A stretch of 64,000 nucleotides of DNA, taken from the NCBI RefSeq assembly GCF_029867415.1, contig NC_081185.1, positions 114,187,466 to 114,251,465 of the forward strand, given 5' to 3'. Shown in pieces: positions 1 to 10,653 of the stretch. Source of the DNA: Vicia villosa (Eukaryota > Streptophyta > Magnoliopsida > Fabales > Fabaceae). Each line of letters begins with the position of its first letter. Positions within the stretch are counted from its first letter, which is position 1. A program made the position numbers and the translations under genes. Under the pieces are notes generated by a model, which did no database searches, was not told the origin of the DNA, and was given only the letters and a program-made list of their open reading frames with translations.

Positions 1-429
1 GAGGGGCCTTACACATCTACTCTCTCATCTCGGAGGCCTCGGGATGATGGTGAGGGTTCCTCGCAGATGCCCTCTGCCCGCAGAAGGATGCTAGATCTCT
101 GGTGCCACCTCCTGAGCCGTACGAGGAGACTGGTGCGACTGAGGTGCCTGTCGTTTACCCAGGGGGTCCTTCAGATTTATCCCTGTTGACAGGGTATGCA
201 GATCATTCAGCCAACCATATCTGGGACGAAGATGTAAAACTTCTTAAAATTATTACTTATTACTTTTTGTCCTCAGTTTCTGATTAATTATTTATAACTT
301 TGCTTATTATTAACAGCGTTTTTTTTTTGGAAAATTTTAGGATAGGGATCCTCAGAAGTTCTACAACCACGGCCGGAAGATTGCATCTCTCGTGCAGCCT
401 ACCGAGCCATGGTTCCAGGATGTCCTCGC
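1..429 (+). pseudogene. Plant mobile domain (PMD)-type gene fragment, cut by window edge and by a TE
   Basis: The frame carries a Pro/Ser-rich stretch followed by GGPSDLSLLTGYADH, the start of a plant mobile domain as found in MAIL/PMD proteins and their transposon-borne relatives. A short intron with GT at 234 and AG at 339-340 separates it from an exon encoding FYNHGRKIASLVQPTEPW. The exon is cut at 430, where TGTAACACCC begins an LTR-like sequence. Relative to the copy at 10013, a 43-bp deletion near position 87 shifts the frame. The copy at 44081 shares that deletion. The 5' part lies outside the window. The assignment to PMD comes from recognition of the motif, and the link to a Mutator-type transposon is inference. 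Confidence 0.55.
234..340 (+). other. Probable short intron in the PMD fragment
   Basis: A GTAAAAC donor at 234 and a TTTTAG acceptor ending at 340 bound 107 bp of T-rich sequence between two exons that read through as one PMD-like protein. The same intron is present in the copies near 10.45 and 44.5 kb. Confidence 0.5.
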
Positions 430-1740
430 TGTAACACCCCTTTTTTAACCCCCAAACAATAGCATACGTTCACATAGTAATATAACATGCATATAATAAA
501 AGGGCATCATAAGTTTTTTCCATAATAATGAAAATCAAAGAAAAACGTACAAACACGCACCTGATCATATTTATAACACAATTTGAAAACTTCATGTTTC
601 ATCAATATGCATATTGCAACAGAAAATAAATTCTCAAGCATTTCAAGGATCATATCTCATACTATAATCAACTACCAAAATCATAATAACATTATCATCT
701 CATTAAATGTCATATGAATCCTACAATAGGCAACATAGCCATCAACATAATATATCCAAAATACCATGTCGAATACAATAAAGATAACAATAATCCAACA
801 TCCAAAACATGAGCTCAAATACCCCATAGTGTTACATGATCAAAGCATTGACTCGCTACCTAAATCAAAATGAAATAAACGATAAGCTCCTCGGCTAAAT
901 CCTCATGCAAGTACACTACTCGTTGGAACATGCACGATGTCGCATAGAACATCATTCAAACAGAAGGGTGAGAATTCACATCATAATTAATACATATAAT
1001 ATGTACAATGAATAAAGTATTATTACAATACAACAATTCATCACACTTCACAATTAATGAGTTCTACAATTATTGCGCACAACACAATCTCCAATTATCA
1101 CATAAGCACACATTAATCCAAATATCACATAGTAAACTCAATGTGACTCCAAATATAAGTAATGTGACTCATGCATGTGGTACCATGTGAGTATCAAGCT
1201 CACCGCTCCCGATTCCATACTCAAGAATCAGAACCACGCTTCCAATCCGAACAAGACCAAAGCCCTCGAAATATGAACAAAGAATCAAAAATCACAAAAT
1301 TACATAGCAGGATGCGCTACGCGCCCACTTAGGTGCTACGCACGCCTTCTACCGTGCGACGCGTGCTCTGCGTATTTGGAGAAAAACTAGATTTTGACAG
1401 CATTTTCCAAATTTTGTTTTAACCAACAAAAACTCATCAAAACAGCAATTAATCACATATGTAAGGTTTCTAATCATGTTTCTATTCATGTGTTAACATT
1501 AAAGCGACATAAAAACATGATTTAATTCCAAAATCTCATGGATTAAACACTGACCCTAACATTTGAAATATATGAAGTAGAGAGATGAACAACCTAAGTA
1601 TACAACTACCAATTGCATACATATATACCCAAAATAATGAGGATTCTCCTCCTTACCTTAGGTTGAATCTCCTTCTTCTTCTAGTTTTATCTTTCTCCTC
1701 TTTCTCTTATCTTCTCTTGAGCTCTCTCTATCTATTCTAA
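430..1740. mobile_element. LTR-like block starting TGTAACACCC, far boundary unresolved
   Basis: The sequence begins TGTAACACCCC exactly where PMD homology stops. It runs through AT-rich DNA with no credible gene, contains a GC-rich island at 1311-1375, and ends in a CT-rich stretch near 1660-1735. The start resembles the element at 52974, which has proven TG...CA ends and a target duplication. I therefore read this as part or all of an LTR of a Ty3/gypsy-type element. No matching end or target duplication is visible here, so the right edge is approximate. The block recurs at 10654 (truncated) and 44679 (interrupted at 45489). Confidence 0.35.
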
Positions 1741-1847
1741 GTTGAAAATGTGTTATGAAAACTAAATCTAGTTTTTTTTTTTACTATCTCCTTTTGAGAT
1801 ACTTCACTATTATTGATTATATATATATTTTTTAAAATATATAATTG

Positions 1848-2282
1848 ATGAAATCCTTCTAGGATTCATTAATATTATAGATCATATCTTCTGTGATTCG
1901 TTAATATTATAAACGATGATCTAAAAAAATATAATCATCCTTCTGGGATGAATTAAAATATTTGTTATAAACGATGATCTAAAATATATAATCATCCTTC
2001 TGGGATGAATTAAAATGTTTGTTATAAACAATCTAAAAAATATAACCATAACCATTCTTTTGGTATGCGGTAAAATAATTGGTGTCATTCTTCTGAAATG
2101 ACAATCTTTTTATGAACGTATTACAAATTACAAATTTTAAGATCGATATAACCAAACAATCTTTATGAAATATTTCAGGGATATTTTAATATTCTTTTTG
2201 CAATCCTTCTGGGATGCATAGTAAGTTCTTCATGAACTATATACCAAACACATTGTTTTGTAATCCTTCAGAGATTATTGAT
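1848..2282. repeat. Degenerate tandem repeats around CCTTCTGGGATG
   Basis: The motif YCCTTCTGGGATGAATTAA recurs with variations about every 40-70 bp, for example near 1853, 1940, 1995, 2055, 2205 and 2265, joined by TTATAAACGATGATCTAAA spacers. The same array is at about 49020-49445. It lies next to 2380-2700, whose reverse strand carries ACACGTTATTAGCACGA. That resembles a degenerate copia primer site, so the repeats may be the leader of a decayed minus-strand copia element. Confidence 0.45.
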
Positions 2283-2379
2283 ATAATTTAATAAATTATA
2301 TTATAGAAACTTACACAGGTTATGAAAATTAAAAAGAATAAAATAATAAATTGATATTACCTCTTATAAAAATTTGGTA

Positions 2380-2941
2380 GAGTTTCGTGCTAATAACGTG
2401 TTATAAGGAAAAAGAAGACAAAAGAAAAGAGAGAAAGATATAATGATTCTGTATTATTTCATCAGTGAAATCGTATACAATGAGATTGGTCCTATTTATA
2501 AGACATCGTATAGACAATATAGTAAATACAAATGGATTAAATAAGGAATGAAGTTATTGAGACACAAATCATCCAATTATTCATAACATAATTTTTATTG
2601 TAAAAATGACTTTTAAAAATTGATTTAAAAAGTAGTTTAAAAAAACTATAATTAAAAACACAATAATAAAGGCCTTAAATATTTCAAATAAATACTCCCA
2701 TCGTTAAGCGTAGTTATATTGCATTCCCATTACTAGAAAAGGTTGTGTTTCCACACCTTTAGCTGTTGATTATGACTTTTAAAAATTGATTGAGCACGTT
2801 ATTATATGCTTTAGCTCCTTCAACAGTTATTTTTTATTTGTTTTGTTTTGTTTTGCATGGATTCATTAGGGTTTCAACCTTAAACCACAACGGCGCTGGG
2901 TTGATTGCAAATAATCAACCGCATCACTACATCTTTCTATC
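2380..2941 (-). other. Possible decayed copia LTR, then 5' flank of an F-box pseudogene
   Basis: No gene is visible. The minus strand shows a candidate decayed primer-site-like sequence near 2390-2410, with possible LTR upstream of it to about 2700. From about 2860 to 2941 the sequence is homologous to the 5' untranslated region of the intact F-box genes (the CGGCGCTGG...TCAACC stretch). Confidence 0.3.
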
Positions 2942-3724
2942 ATGCATCCGTCGCCGGTTGTTCTTCCCGATGAACTCATCACCGAATTACTTTCCTATCT
3001 TCCCGTCAAATATCTTCTTCGATTTAAGTGTGTCCGTAAATCTTGGAGAACTCTCATTTCCGACTCTGCCTTCGTCAAATTGCACCTAAAGAGATCAGCA
3101 ACACAAAATCCTATGTTCGTACTAATCATGCTTCACTTGAAGATTATTCCCATAGAGTCTCCCAACGGGTACGACGAGGACTACGATCGGGGTTCCAGTG
3201 TAGTTCCATATACCATAAGTACTTTATTTGATAATCCCTCATTCACCCTTTTCGATGATCCTTACTATTATGTGGAAAACAAAGGGTGCTTTAATGCACT
3301 TGATTCCTGTAATGGATTGATTCGCTGGTAGTTCCTTCATCGGTCCCCGTAAAGAGTACTGGTTTCGATTGTGGAATCCAGCCACCAAGATAATATCTAA
3401 AAGAATTGGATATTTTTGTGATTTTCAAAATCATCATTTCGGCTTTGTGTTCGGTTTTGATTATTCAACAAACACTTATAAAGTGGTGGCATCCCGTTTC
3501 ATTAATCAACTGAAAACTGAGGTGAGAATATTTAGTATCGGTGATGATGTTTGGAGAAATATTGAAAGTTTTCCGGTTGTTCCTTTTAATTTGGAATATG
3601 GAGAATTTTATTTCAATAATTATGACTATAGTGGTGTGTATTTGAGTGGTGCTTTTAACTTCGTTACCGTAGTTTTATCAATAAGAATATCACAACTAAT
3701 AAGGATATTGCAGTTGAAGATTTT
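2942..3724 (+). pseudogene. F-box/F-box-associated protein pseudogene, 3' end replaced by copia
   Basis: ATG at 2942 opens an F-box (LPDELITELLSYLPVKYLLR) followed by the family block FTLFDDPYYYVENKGC. Near 3321 a few bases are missing compared with intact relatives, so the frame breaks and a TAG ends the first reading frame at 3331. The F-box-associated part (LWNPATKI, FGFDYSTNTYKVVAS) continues in another frame from 3369. Homology stops at about 3724, where a copia LTR begins, so roughly the last third of the protein is gone. The copy at 50112 shares the 3321 frameshift, so inactivation preceded the duplication. Intact members act as substrate receptors of SCF ubiquitin ligases; this one should be non-functional. 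Confidence 0.85.
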
Positions 3725-4113
3725 TGTTAGTAGTTGATTAGTTGATAGTTGATAAAAGATAGTTTTAGAGAGTTGTTTAGAAAGAAGGCTATGTCATTGA
3801 TTTCTTGGATGATGAATTACAAGATAGCAATTACCTATTCATAGGCTCAAGTCACCAACCTCTCAATGGTGGTGAATATTTCTACATCTCTTTAGTTCTT
3901 TCTAGAATTCTCATGATAGATTAGTATCATGATGATTCTAGGTTATTCTATATTTTACATACACTTATAATTCTAGATTGATCTACCATATCCATTCACA
4001 CTATAGTTCTAGATTATTCTACCATATTCTTATACACTATAATTCTAGGATATTCTACCATCTTCATACATATTATATTTAGAATATTCTAGAAATTTGT
4101 AGCAATTTCAACA
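3725..4113 (-). mobile_element. 3' LTR of a truncated copia element (389 bp)
   Basis: On the minus strand the LTR starts TGTTGAAATTGC at 4113, directly after the purine tract AAGGAGGAG, and ends at 3725 against F-box sequence. The stop codon of the adjoining pol frame lies in its first bases, a compact arrangement common in copia elements. The same 389-bp LTR is at 50896-51284. No partner 5' LTR is present. Confidence 0.6.
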
Positions 4114-5160
4114 CTCCTCCTTGATGCAAATTTCCGTGACTCCAAGCATAGCTCGTAGCTCTTCAAATCTTGGTCTCGCCAACGCTTTCGTGAATATATC
4201 TGCAATTTGATCTTGTGTCCTGCAGTAGTCGAGTTTGATCTCTTTAGTTGCTTCAGCTTCTCTGATAAAGTGATACTTGATTGCTATGTGTTTTGTTCTG
4301 CTGTGATGCACTGGATTTTTTGCCATTGCAATTGCTGATTTGTTGTCACAGTTGATCTTAGTAGGCTCATCTTGTTTTTCTCCCATGTCTTCGAGTATCC
4401 TGCGAAGCCATATAGCTTGACTTGTTGCTTCAGCAGCTGCCACGTACTCTGCTTCTGCTGTTGATTGTGCAACTGTAGCTTGCTTCTTTGACGCCCAAGA
4501 AAAAATTCTTGATCCTAGAGAGAAAACATAGCCAGAGGTGCTCTTCATGTCATCTAGTGAACCTGCCCAATCACTGTCGGTGTAGCCAAGTAATCCGTAG
4601 TTCGTTTTGGTAGTGTACCATATACCGAACTCTTTTGTTCCTTGAAGATACCTCAAAATTCTTTTTCCTGCTCCAAAGTGTATTTGACTTGGGCTTTGCA
4701 TGAATCTTGATAGAATACTTGTAGCATACATTATATCTGGCTGTGTAGCTGTTAAATATAGAAGACTTCAAATTAGGCTTCTGTATTTAGATGCATCAGC
4801 TTCTGGTGCTCCATCATTCTTTTGTAGTTTCTCATTTTTTTATGAGTGGAGTAGCGACAGGTTTGCAACCGTACATCTTGAATTTCTTAAGTAAGCCTTC
4901 TGTGTATTTCTTTTGCGAGATGACTATCCCTTCATTTCTCTGACTTACCTCTATATCGAGGAAGTAACTCATCAAACCAAGGTCGGTCATCTCAAAGGTC
5001 TTCATCATGTCTTCTTTGAACTCCATCATCATCTTAGTATTGTTTCCCGTGTAGATAAGGTCGTCTACATATAGAGAGAGTAAGAGAGTGTACTGACCTT
5101 GGGACTTGATGTAAAGTGTAGGCTCACTCTTGCTCCACTTGAATTTCTTAACAAATCTCG
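4108..5160 (-). pseudogene. Copia pol fragment: reverse transcriptase C-end and RNase H
   Basis: Minus-strand frames encode LYVDDLIYTGN (the reverse transcriptase catalytic YVDD) and DLGLMSYFLDIEV, then an RNase H domain with GYTDSDWAGS, KSTSGYVFSLG, STAEAEYVAAAEA and INCDNKSAIAMAKNP, ending in a short tail and stop inside the LTR. The first two thirds of pol and all of gag are missing. An extra T in the run near 4840 breaks the frame here; the copy at 51279 has an intact run there but a different break near 51668. It is a 5'-deleted copia remnant lodged in the F-box pseudogene. Confidence 0.85.
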
Positions 5161-5559
5161 TGTTCTTTATCGTTCTTACTTCTATCTTGTTTCTATTCGT
5201 TTTGTTAAATTTCCATTGTTGAACACAAATTAAGGTTTGGTAAATATCGATCACCAAGTGTTCGATAAAATTCCTCAACCAATTTTTGTTCAAATTTTGG
5301 GATAAACGTTCATTGTGAGTAATATACTATTAAGTGTGTAATTGACGTAATTGATAAATTCGTTAAAACGTAATTCATTATTCGCCGTTTTTCATTCGTT
5401 CGGTTTATTGCACATATCTGGTCCCCGATAACGCGATCGCTCGGAGACGATTAAGTGATTCAGGGAAGTCACGTTTCAAAAGCTAAAATTTTCTTAAGTC
5501 GGAAAAAGGTGGTCTATTCACCCCCTCTAGACCATTCCTATCGTCTAACTAATAACACA
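5161..5559. other. Junction DNA between two oppositely oriented copia fragments
   Basis: The reverse transcriptase homology of the minus-strand fragment ends near 5160 and a plus-strand one starts near 5560. The sequence between contains GTCTATTCACCCCCTCTAGAC (5512-5532), a stretch typical of LTR or leader ends of SIRE-like copia elements, but I cannot define an element. No gene is supported. Confidence 0.3.
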
Positions 5560-6345
5560 TGGTCGTTCACCACTCTTCCTCCTGGCAAGAAAGCCATAGG
5601 AGGTAAGTGGGTATACAAAACTAAATTCAACTCAGATGGTACCATAGAACGGTATAAAGCAAGATTAGTTGCTCAAGATTTCAAACAAATCTAAGGTATT
5701 GATTTTCTTGACACTTTTTCACCTGGTGCGAAACAAACGTCTGTAAGGTTACTTCTTGCCCTTGCATATTATTTGAATTTATATTTACACCAATTGGATG
5801 TGCATGATGTCTTTTTAAATGGTGATTTTGACGAGGAATTGTACATGAGTTTACCTAAAGATATAACATCCACCTCTCCAAATCAAACATGTAAACTTCT
5901 CAAATATCTATTGTTTAAATTAAAAAATCCAGACGACAACAGTTTGACAAGTTATCTACATTTTTACTCAAACATAATTTCAAACAATGCATTTTAATAT
6001 ATGTCAATGATCTTCTGTTTGCACACAATAATATAAACATCATTAATAACACAAAAGTCATTCCGCATCATCATTTCAAAATTAAGGACCTTGGCACATT
6101 GAAGTATTTCTTTAGGACTTCAAGTATCCAGGAATGTCTCTGGTATAAACATTTAACAGAGGAAATATACGTTTGATCTGCTCTCCAACACTGGCTTACT
6201 CGATTGCAAACCAGCTTAATACTCAACGGCTCGTGACACTCGAATACAATCAACTGATGGCACCCCTTTGCAAGATTCAACTGATGGCACCCCTTTGCAA
6301 GATCCAACAGAGTATCGCAGGCAGGTTGGACAACCTACTTAGCAC
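5560..6345 (+). pseudogene. Copia reverse transcriptase fragment (plus strand), heavily decayed
   Basis: Plus-strand frames read GGKWVYKTKFNSDGTIERYK and ARLVAQDFKQ, then after a stop at 5692-5694 a frame with LHQLDVHDVFLNGDFDEELY (normally DVKSAFLNG), and later a degenerate YVNDLLFAHN in place of YVDD. A 29-bp tandem repeat lies near 6247-6304. Several stops and frameshifts are present and the catalytic Asp pair is damaged. The second copy (52731 onward) is split by a 5.1-kb insertion at 52974. Confidence 0.75.
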
Positions 6346-6384
6346 ACCATGAGCAACTGCAAATACCTCACGATCTTGAAAAAC

Positions 6385-6796
6385 AAGCTTGGTTTGCAAA
6401 CTGGGGTACTTCTCATCATATAACATCTCACAACTTTTGCATTTAAAAATTATTGCATCAAATGTAGGACCAAACAAGGTTATAATTGGTTATAGACAAT
6501 GTGTAGAGGTCAAGTCAATAGGATGTTCTTCGTTTGCTTCTACTTTTATGTCAAATCACTTATTAAAACTCAATGACTTGCTTTTTGTTCCTTACATTAC
6601 TCGAAACTTAATATCTGTTTCCAAGTTCTCTAAAAAAATTATGGTCTATCTTAAATTTCATCCTAACCATTGCTTTATTAATTCCCGAGCATCTAATCAA
6701 GTGCTCTTTGAAGGCGGTCTAGATGAAAGTAACCTATATTATTTTACTACAATTTTTTTTTGTCAGTCAAGGGATAATGTGTATTATAACTTATAA
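6385..6796 (+). pseudogene. Copia protease/integrase-leader fragment
   Basis: The frame encodes KLNDLLFVPYITRNLISVSK and a downstream FHPNHCFINSRASNQVLFEG, the region between the aspartic protease and the integrase zinc finger of copia Pol. An upstream GTSHHI stretch is the decayed protease site. It lies after the reverse transcriptase fragment although protease precedes reverse transcriptase in copia, so the two pieces are out of order and come from separate elements or a rearrangement. Copy at about 58700-59094. Confidence 0.7.
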
Positions 6797-7139
6797 AGTT
6801 TGACTATAAGCTCACCATATAAACAACTCTTAAACCCAACCTATTAGCAATTATCTAACACTATACAAGTTGATATAATCTAAAACAACAAAACAATTTA
6901 GTTGTGAACACAACATATAACACGGGAAATACCAATGATATCGAGTAAGAAGCCATACCAATGATGTATGTTGAAGCTCTCTTGATAAAACTTGATGATT
7001 TACACCTGAAGCCACAACCGAAAACCTTGATTCCACCTGAGCAAATCAGCCACAAGAACAACATTGAAATACGAGTAACTATCAAATATTTTATAGTTGA
7101 TTGCGTACCTACTCATTCATGGGACAACTATAGTTGATT
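6797..7139. other. Unassigned end of alpha segment and duplication junction
   Basis: No gene is recognised. Identity with 59095-59446 continues to about 7123 and then stops. Bases 7124-7139 are an apparent filler before beta homology starts at 7140 (see findings). Confidence 0.4.
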
Positions 7140-7836
7140 CCATATATTTGCTTGCACTGTATAAAACCATTGTGGACATATAGATAGGAAAGCACACATT
7201 TTTGTGCCGTTATATATCAACCAACAACATCGCATGAGTTGACTGGACACCACTAGATTATTTTGCTAGATTTCTTTAAAATTAAATACAAGCTATAGAT
7301 TCAAATGCCTTAACTAATAGATTTTTTTTCCACTGGAAAAGTTCATTTTGCTTCTCTTGATTCAGGTTAAAGATTTTATTTGAGAACGTTTCTTAATTAC
7401 ATCAAAGGTTAGTCATGGAAAACTGAAAGTTATTTAAGAAAATTGTTCACAATATTAATGGTTTCAAGCTAGTAGAGAAAAAAATAGATTAGTCATTTGA
7501 GCTTTTAATCTATAGATATCCATCAACTAAAAAAACTTGTGGATACACTAATTATTAATTTTCATTGATCACTCTTATAGTTGATTGATTAAACTTCATA
7601 TTTTATCTAGACAACAACTAAGTTTAAGAAAATTATAAAAAGAAATTATAAGCAAAATGGTTTTAAGGGGTAGTATAAAGGATACTGAAATCTCAACGAT
7701 TGAATTTTAAACAAAAAAAGATTTTGGCAAAATGAAATTCCGCAAAATGTAAAAATGAGAATTCAATGCCACAACATCCATTATTCTAAAAAGAACACAC
7801 GAATTCAAACAAGTAAATCATAAGAGAAACTTACTT
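7140..7836. other. Beta segment: 3' flank of an F-box gene
   Basis: AT-rich sequence without a gene, matching 40855-41540 almost base for base. The portion beginning CCATATATTTGC is also related to the 3' flank of the F-box pseudogene at 62020. The minus-strand F-box gene that follows has TAAAAGTAAGTTTC at its stop, a good 5' splice site for an intron in the 3' UTR. Confidence 0.45.
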
Positions 7837-9093
7837 TTAATTAATCCGAACTAAACTTTCAACATAATTAACAGGGTCCCAAAATTCAAAATCTTTTGTT
7901 GTTGCAGTAACTTTTATTTGCTTTACTCTATTATCCCTCCAATTATAGAGAATTGCTTCAAAGTTTTGAGAGCTCCTAATCATAAGTGTATCACAATCTT
8001 CGAAAAGAAGCAACGGTATCAATTGAAAATGATATTTCATATAGCCACTCAAGTCATAATCTATTTGAAGATTTTGATAACTAACTTTAAGAAATTGAGT
8101 CCAAGAATCTTCAACTCCAAATTTTTTCATCTGCCATATAACAAAATCAGTTTCCTTATAAGAATAAGAAAAACATAGGCAACCCCCTAAAACACTAATG
8201 ATTGGTTGAGCCGACGGTACTTCGTCAAAATCAAGGGGCAAAAGATATTGATTATACGTCTCAGTCCTCAAATCAAGAGAAACAATAACAAAATGTTCAA
8301 CTGTGATAGTCTTATTAATCGTGAGTTTCATATTAATCCAACTATGGTAGTCAATGTTGTTGCGAATAGCCAACCAGTTAACAGCACCACTAACATACAC
8401 ACCATCATGGATATTATAGTTATTGAGTTCAAAAGGAAGAGGAACAACCGGAAAACTTCCAATGCTTCTCCAAACATCATCACCGAAGCTAAGAACTCTC
8501 ACATTAGATTTCAGTTGATTACCAATGTAACGGGACGCCACCACCACTTTATAAGTGTCTGTTGAATCATCAAATCCAAGCCCAAAGGTGAAACTTTGAT
8601 ATTGAAAAGCACAAAAATATCCAAACTTTTTAGATATTGTCTTGGTGGCTGGATTCCACAATTGAAACCAGTACTTTTTATGGGGACGGGTGAAGATAAC
8701 ACTGGCCAAGAGAATCAATCCATTACAGGAAGCAAATACATTAGAGCACCCTTTGTTTTCCACATCATAGTAAGGATCGTCAAAAAGGGTGATTGAGGAA
8801 TTATCCAGTAAACTACGAGTAGGATATGGAAAAACACTGAAATTCTCTTCATATTCATCGTCATTACCGTCGGGAGACTCGCCAGGAGTAATCTTCAAGC
8901 GATCCAAGATTATTGCAAACATCGGAATTTGTGTTGCTGATCTCTTGAGGTGCAATTTGATGAAGGCGGAATCGGAGATGAGAGTTTTCCAAGACTTACA
9001 GACACACTTAAATTGAAGAAGAGATTTGACGGGAAGAATGGAAAGTATTTCGGCGATGAGTTCATCGTGAAGCACGATCGGCGACCGAATCAT
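7837..9093 (-). CDS. F-box protein with F-box-associated domain (intact, 418 aa)
   Basis: The N-terminal F-box (residues about 4-45; VLHDELIAEILSILPVKSLL, then FKCVCKSWKTLISD) is followed by a F-box-associated interaction domain (about 110-330; LWNPATKTISKKFGYF, GLGFDDSTDTYKVV, DDVWRSIGSFPVV, GVYVSGAVNWLA, VIVSLDLRTETYNQYLLP) and the family C-terminus ending ESLVRIN. Proteins of this type couple a target to SKP1-cullin ubiquitin ligases; the target is unknown. The ATG at 9093 is chosen because the open frame upstream (to 9219) has no ATG and is open only because of a 35-bp deletion. The protein differs from the copy at 41541-42797 at seven residues by my alignment. The reading frame is clean with no introns. 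The proximal upstream region lacks 35 bp that the other copy has, so expression may differ. Confidence 0.88.
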   Translation of the reverse strand: MIRSPIVLHDELIAEILSILPVKSLLQFKCVCKSWKTLISDSAFIKLHLKRSATQIPMFAIILDRLKITPGESPDGNDDEYEENFSVFPYPTRSLLDNSSITLFDDPYYDVENKGCSNVFASCNGLILLASVIFTRPHKKYWFQLWNPATKTISKKFGYFCAFQYQSFTFGLGFDDSTDTYKVVVASRYIGNQLKSNVRVLSFGDDVWRSIGSFPVVPLPFELNNYNIHDGVYVSGAVNWLAIRNNIDYHSWINMKLTINKTITVEHFVIVSLDLRTETYNQYLLPLDFDEVPSAQPIISVLGGCLCFSYSYKETDFVIWQMKKFGVEDSWTQFLKVSYQNLQIDYDLSGYMKYHFQLIPLLLFEDCDTLMIRSSQNFEAILYNWRDNRVKQIKVTATTKDFEFWDPVNYVESLVRIN

Positions 9094-9640
9094 CGTAGAA
9101 TGATGCAGTGATGTGGTTGATTTTTTGCACTCAACCCAGCGCCGTTTAGCAGGAAGTACTGAAGAAACTATTTTAAGAAAGGAAATAAAATTAAATATTG
9201 TTTGACATTTTGTTTTCAAAGTTATTTTAAGTCATTGTATCAACAATTTTAATCACGGATTTGAATCTAGCCCTAAGTACTTAATTAACTCAACTAAAAA
9301 ATAGGTTGAATTTAGGATAGAGGTAAAGAAAAATAATAAAGCTTATTTAATATATATATTTTTAGGATATAACCAAAATTTTAAAAAAAATTATTGAATT
9401 TATTTTTATAATTATTAGAAAAAATTAGAAATTTTTAATGTATAAAATAAAACACATCAAATAAGAGTTAAAATAAAATTTGGTTGGATTAGAAAAATAT
9501 AAAATGTAGATTTAACAATTAAGGCGGCATTTACATAAAATATGGCTAGCTAAGTTTTATTTATTCTTTAAAAACTATTTTTAAAGAGAATATCTAACCC
9601 CACTCCTTGGTTCTCTTATGCATTATACGCGTTGTCAAAA
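9094..9640. other. 5' flank of the F-box gene
   Basis: AT-rich, no gene. The 5' UTR-like sequence (9094-9160) is conserved among paralogues. At about 9166 the 35 bp present at 42871-42905 are missing. Confidence 0.4.
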
Positions 9641-10012
9641 ATTTCTTCTGCTGTTGTAGATGTATCTCCGTAAAAATGATTGAATATTTTTAGAAACATA
9701 GTTTACAGACAATTTAAGTATTTTTTGGATGTGTAAAACGTACGATCAATCCGCCAAAATGGGGTTTTTTAAGCCTCTGGAACAGTGACAAACGTCATTG
9801 TTGCGTCCTTGGAGTTTCAGAACGTTCTGTAGGTGCATCTATGAAAAAAATGAAACATTAGGTAGTTTCGTAGATGCAACTATAGAACAAACCCAGTTTT
9901 TTGAAATGTAAGCTTGTTTCGTAGATACATCTACGGAAGATTTCCGTATTTGTACGTACGGAAGTAAATTTGTTTTTTTTTCTTTTCTTATTTGTAATAC
10001 AATGCAAACATT
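9640..10012. repeat. Degenerate palindromic TAGATGCATCTA-type motifs upstream of PMD fragment
   Basis: Variants of GTAGATGCATCTACGGA occur near 9656, 9831, 9873 and 9921. Clusters of short inverted repeats beside a transposon gene suggest subterminal repeats of a DNA transposon. The same block lies at about 43685-44000. Confidence 0.4.
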
Positions 10013-10653
10013 ATGGTCGGCCATCCAGACATTATATCTTGGAGGATTTCACAGCATGCCTCTGTGCGACATGCACGAATTAATGCAGGTCTTGTCATAA
10101 GTGACAGATGGATCTGTCGTTCCAGCAGATGCACCTAATACCCCCGTTCCAACAGAGGTACATGTTACATCTGTTCTAGCAGAGGGCCCTTCCACATCTA
10201 CTCTCTCATCCTGGAGGCCTCGGAATGATGGTGAGGGTTCCTCACAGACGCCTTCTGCCCGCAGTAGTTGCCGGAACACTTCTTCTACTCCTGTGCCACC
10301 GCCGGAGAAGGATGCTAGATCTCTGGTGCCACCTTCTGAACTACACAAGGAGACTGATGCGACTGAGGCGCCTGTCGTTTACCCAGGGGGTCCTTCAAAT
10401 TTATCCTTGTTGACAGGGTATGCAGATCATTCAGCCAGACATATCTGAGACGGAGATGTAAAACTTCTTAGACTTATTACTTATTACTTTTTTGTCCTCA
10501 GTTTCTGATTAATTATTTATAACTTTGCTTATTATTAACGACGTTTTCTTTTGGAAAATTTCAGGATAGCGATCCCCAAAAGTTCTACAACCACGGCCGG
10601 AAGATTGCCTCTCTCATGAAGCCTACCGAGCCATGGTTCCAGGATGTCCTCTT
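10013..10653 (+). pseudogene. PMD-type gene fragment (longest copy in the window)
   Basis: An ATG at 10013 opens HPDIISWRISQHASVRHARI; after a frameshift near 10130 the frame starting at 10101 continues through a Pro/Thr/Ser-rich region to GGPSNLSLLTGYADHSARHI at 10448. The exon after the intron (GT near 10457, AG near 10565) reads FYNHGRKIASLMKPTEPW and ends at about 10653 in a degenerate TGTAGCAC. It keeps the 43-bp block that both other copies have lost, so it is the older branch. Only the first part of the PMD protein is present, and a frameshift and truncation mean it is not a working gene. Confidence 0.55.

Noticed and set aside
7837..9219. 460-codon form of the first F-box gene
   Set aside because: The 42 extra codons contain no ATG before 9093 and exist only because a 35-bp deletion removed upstream stops; the paralogue starts at the 418-codon ATG.
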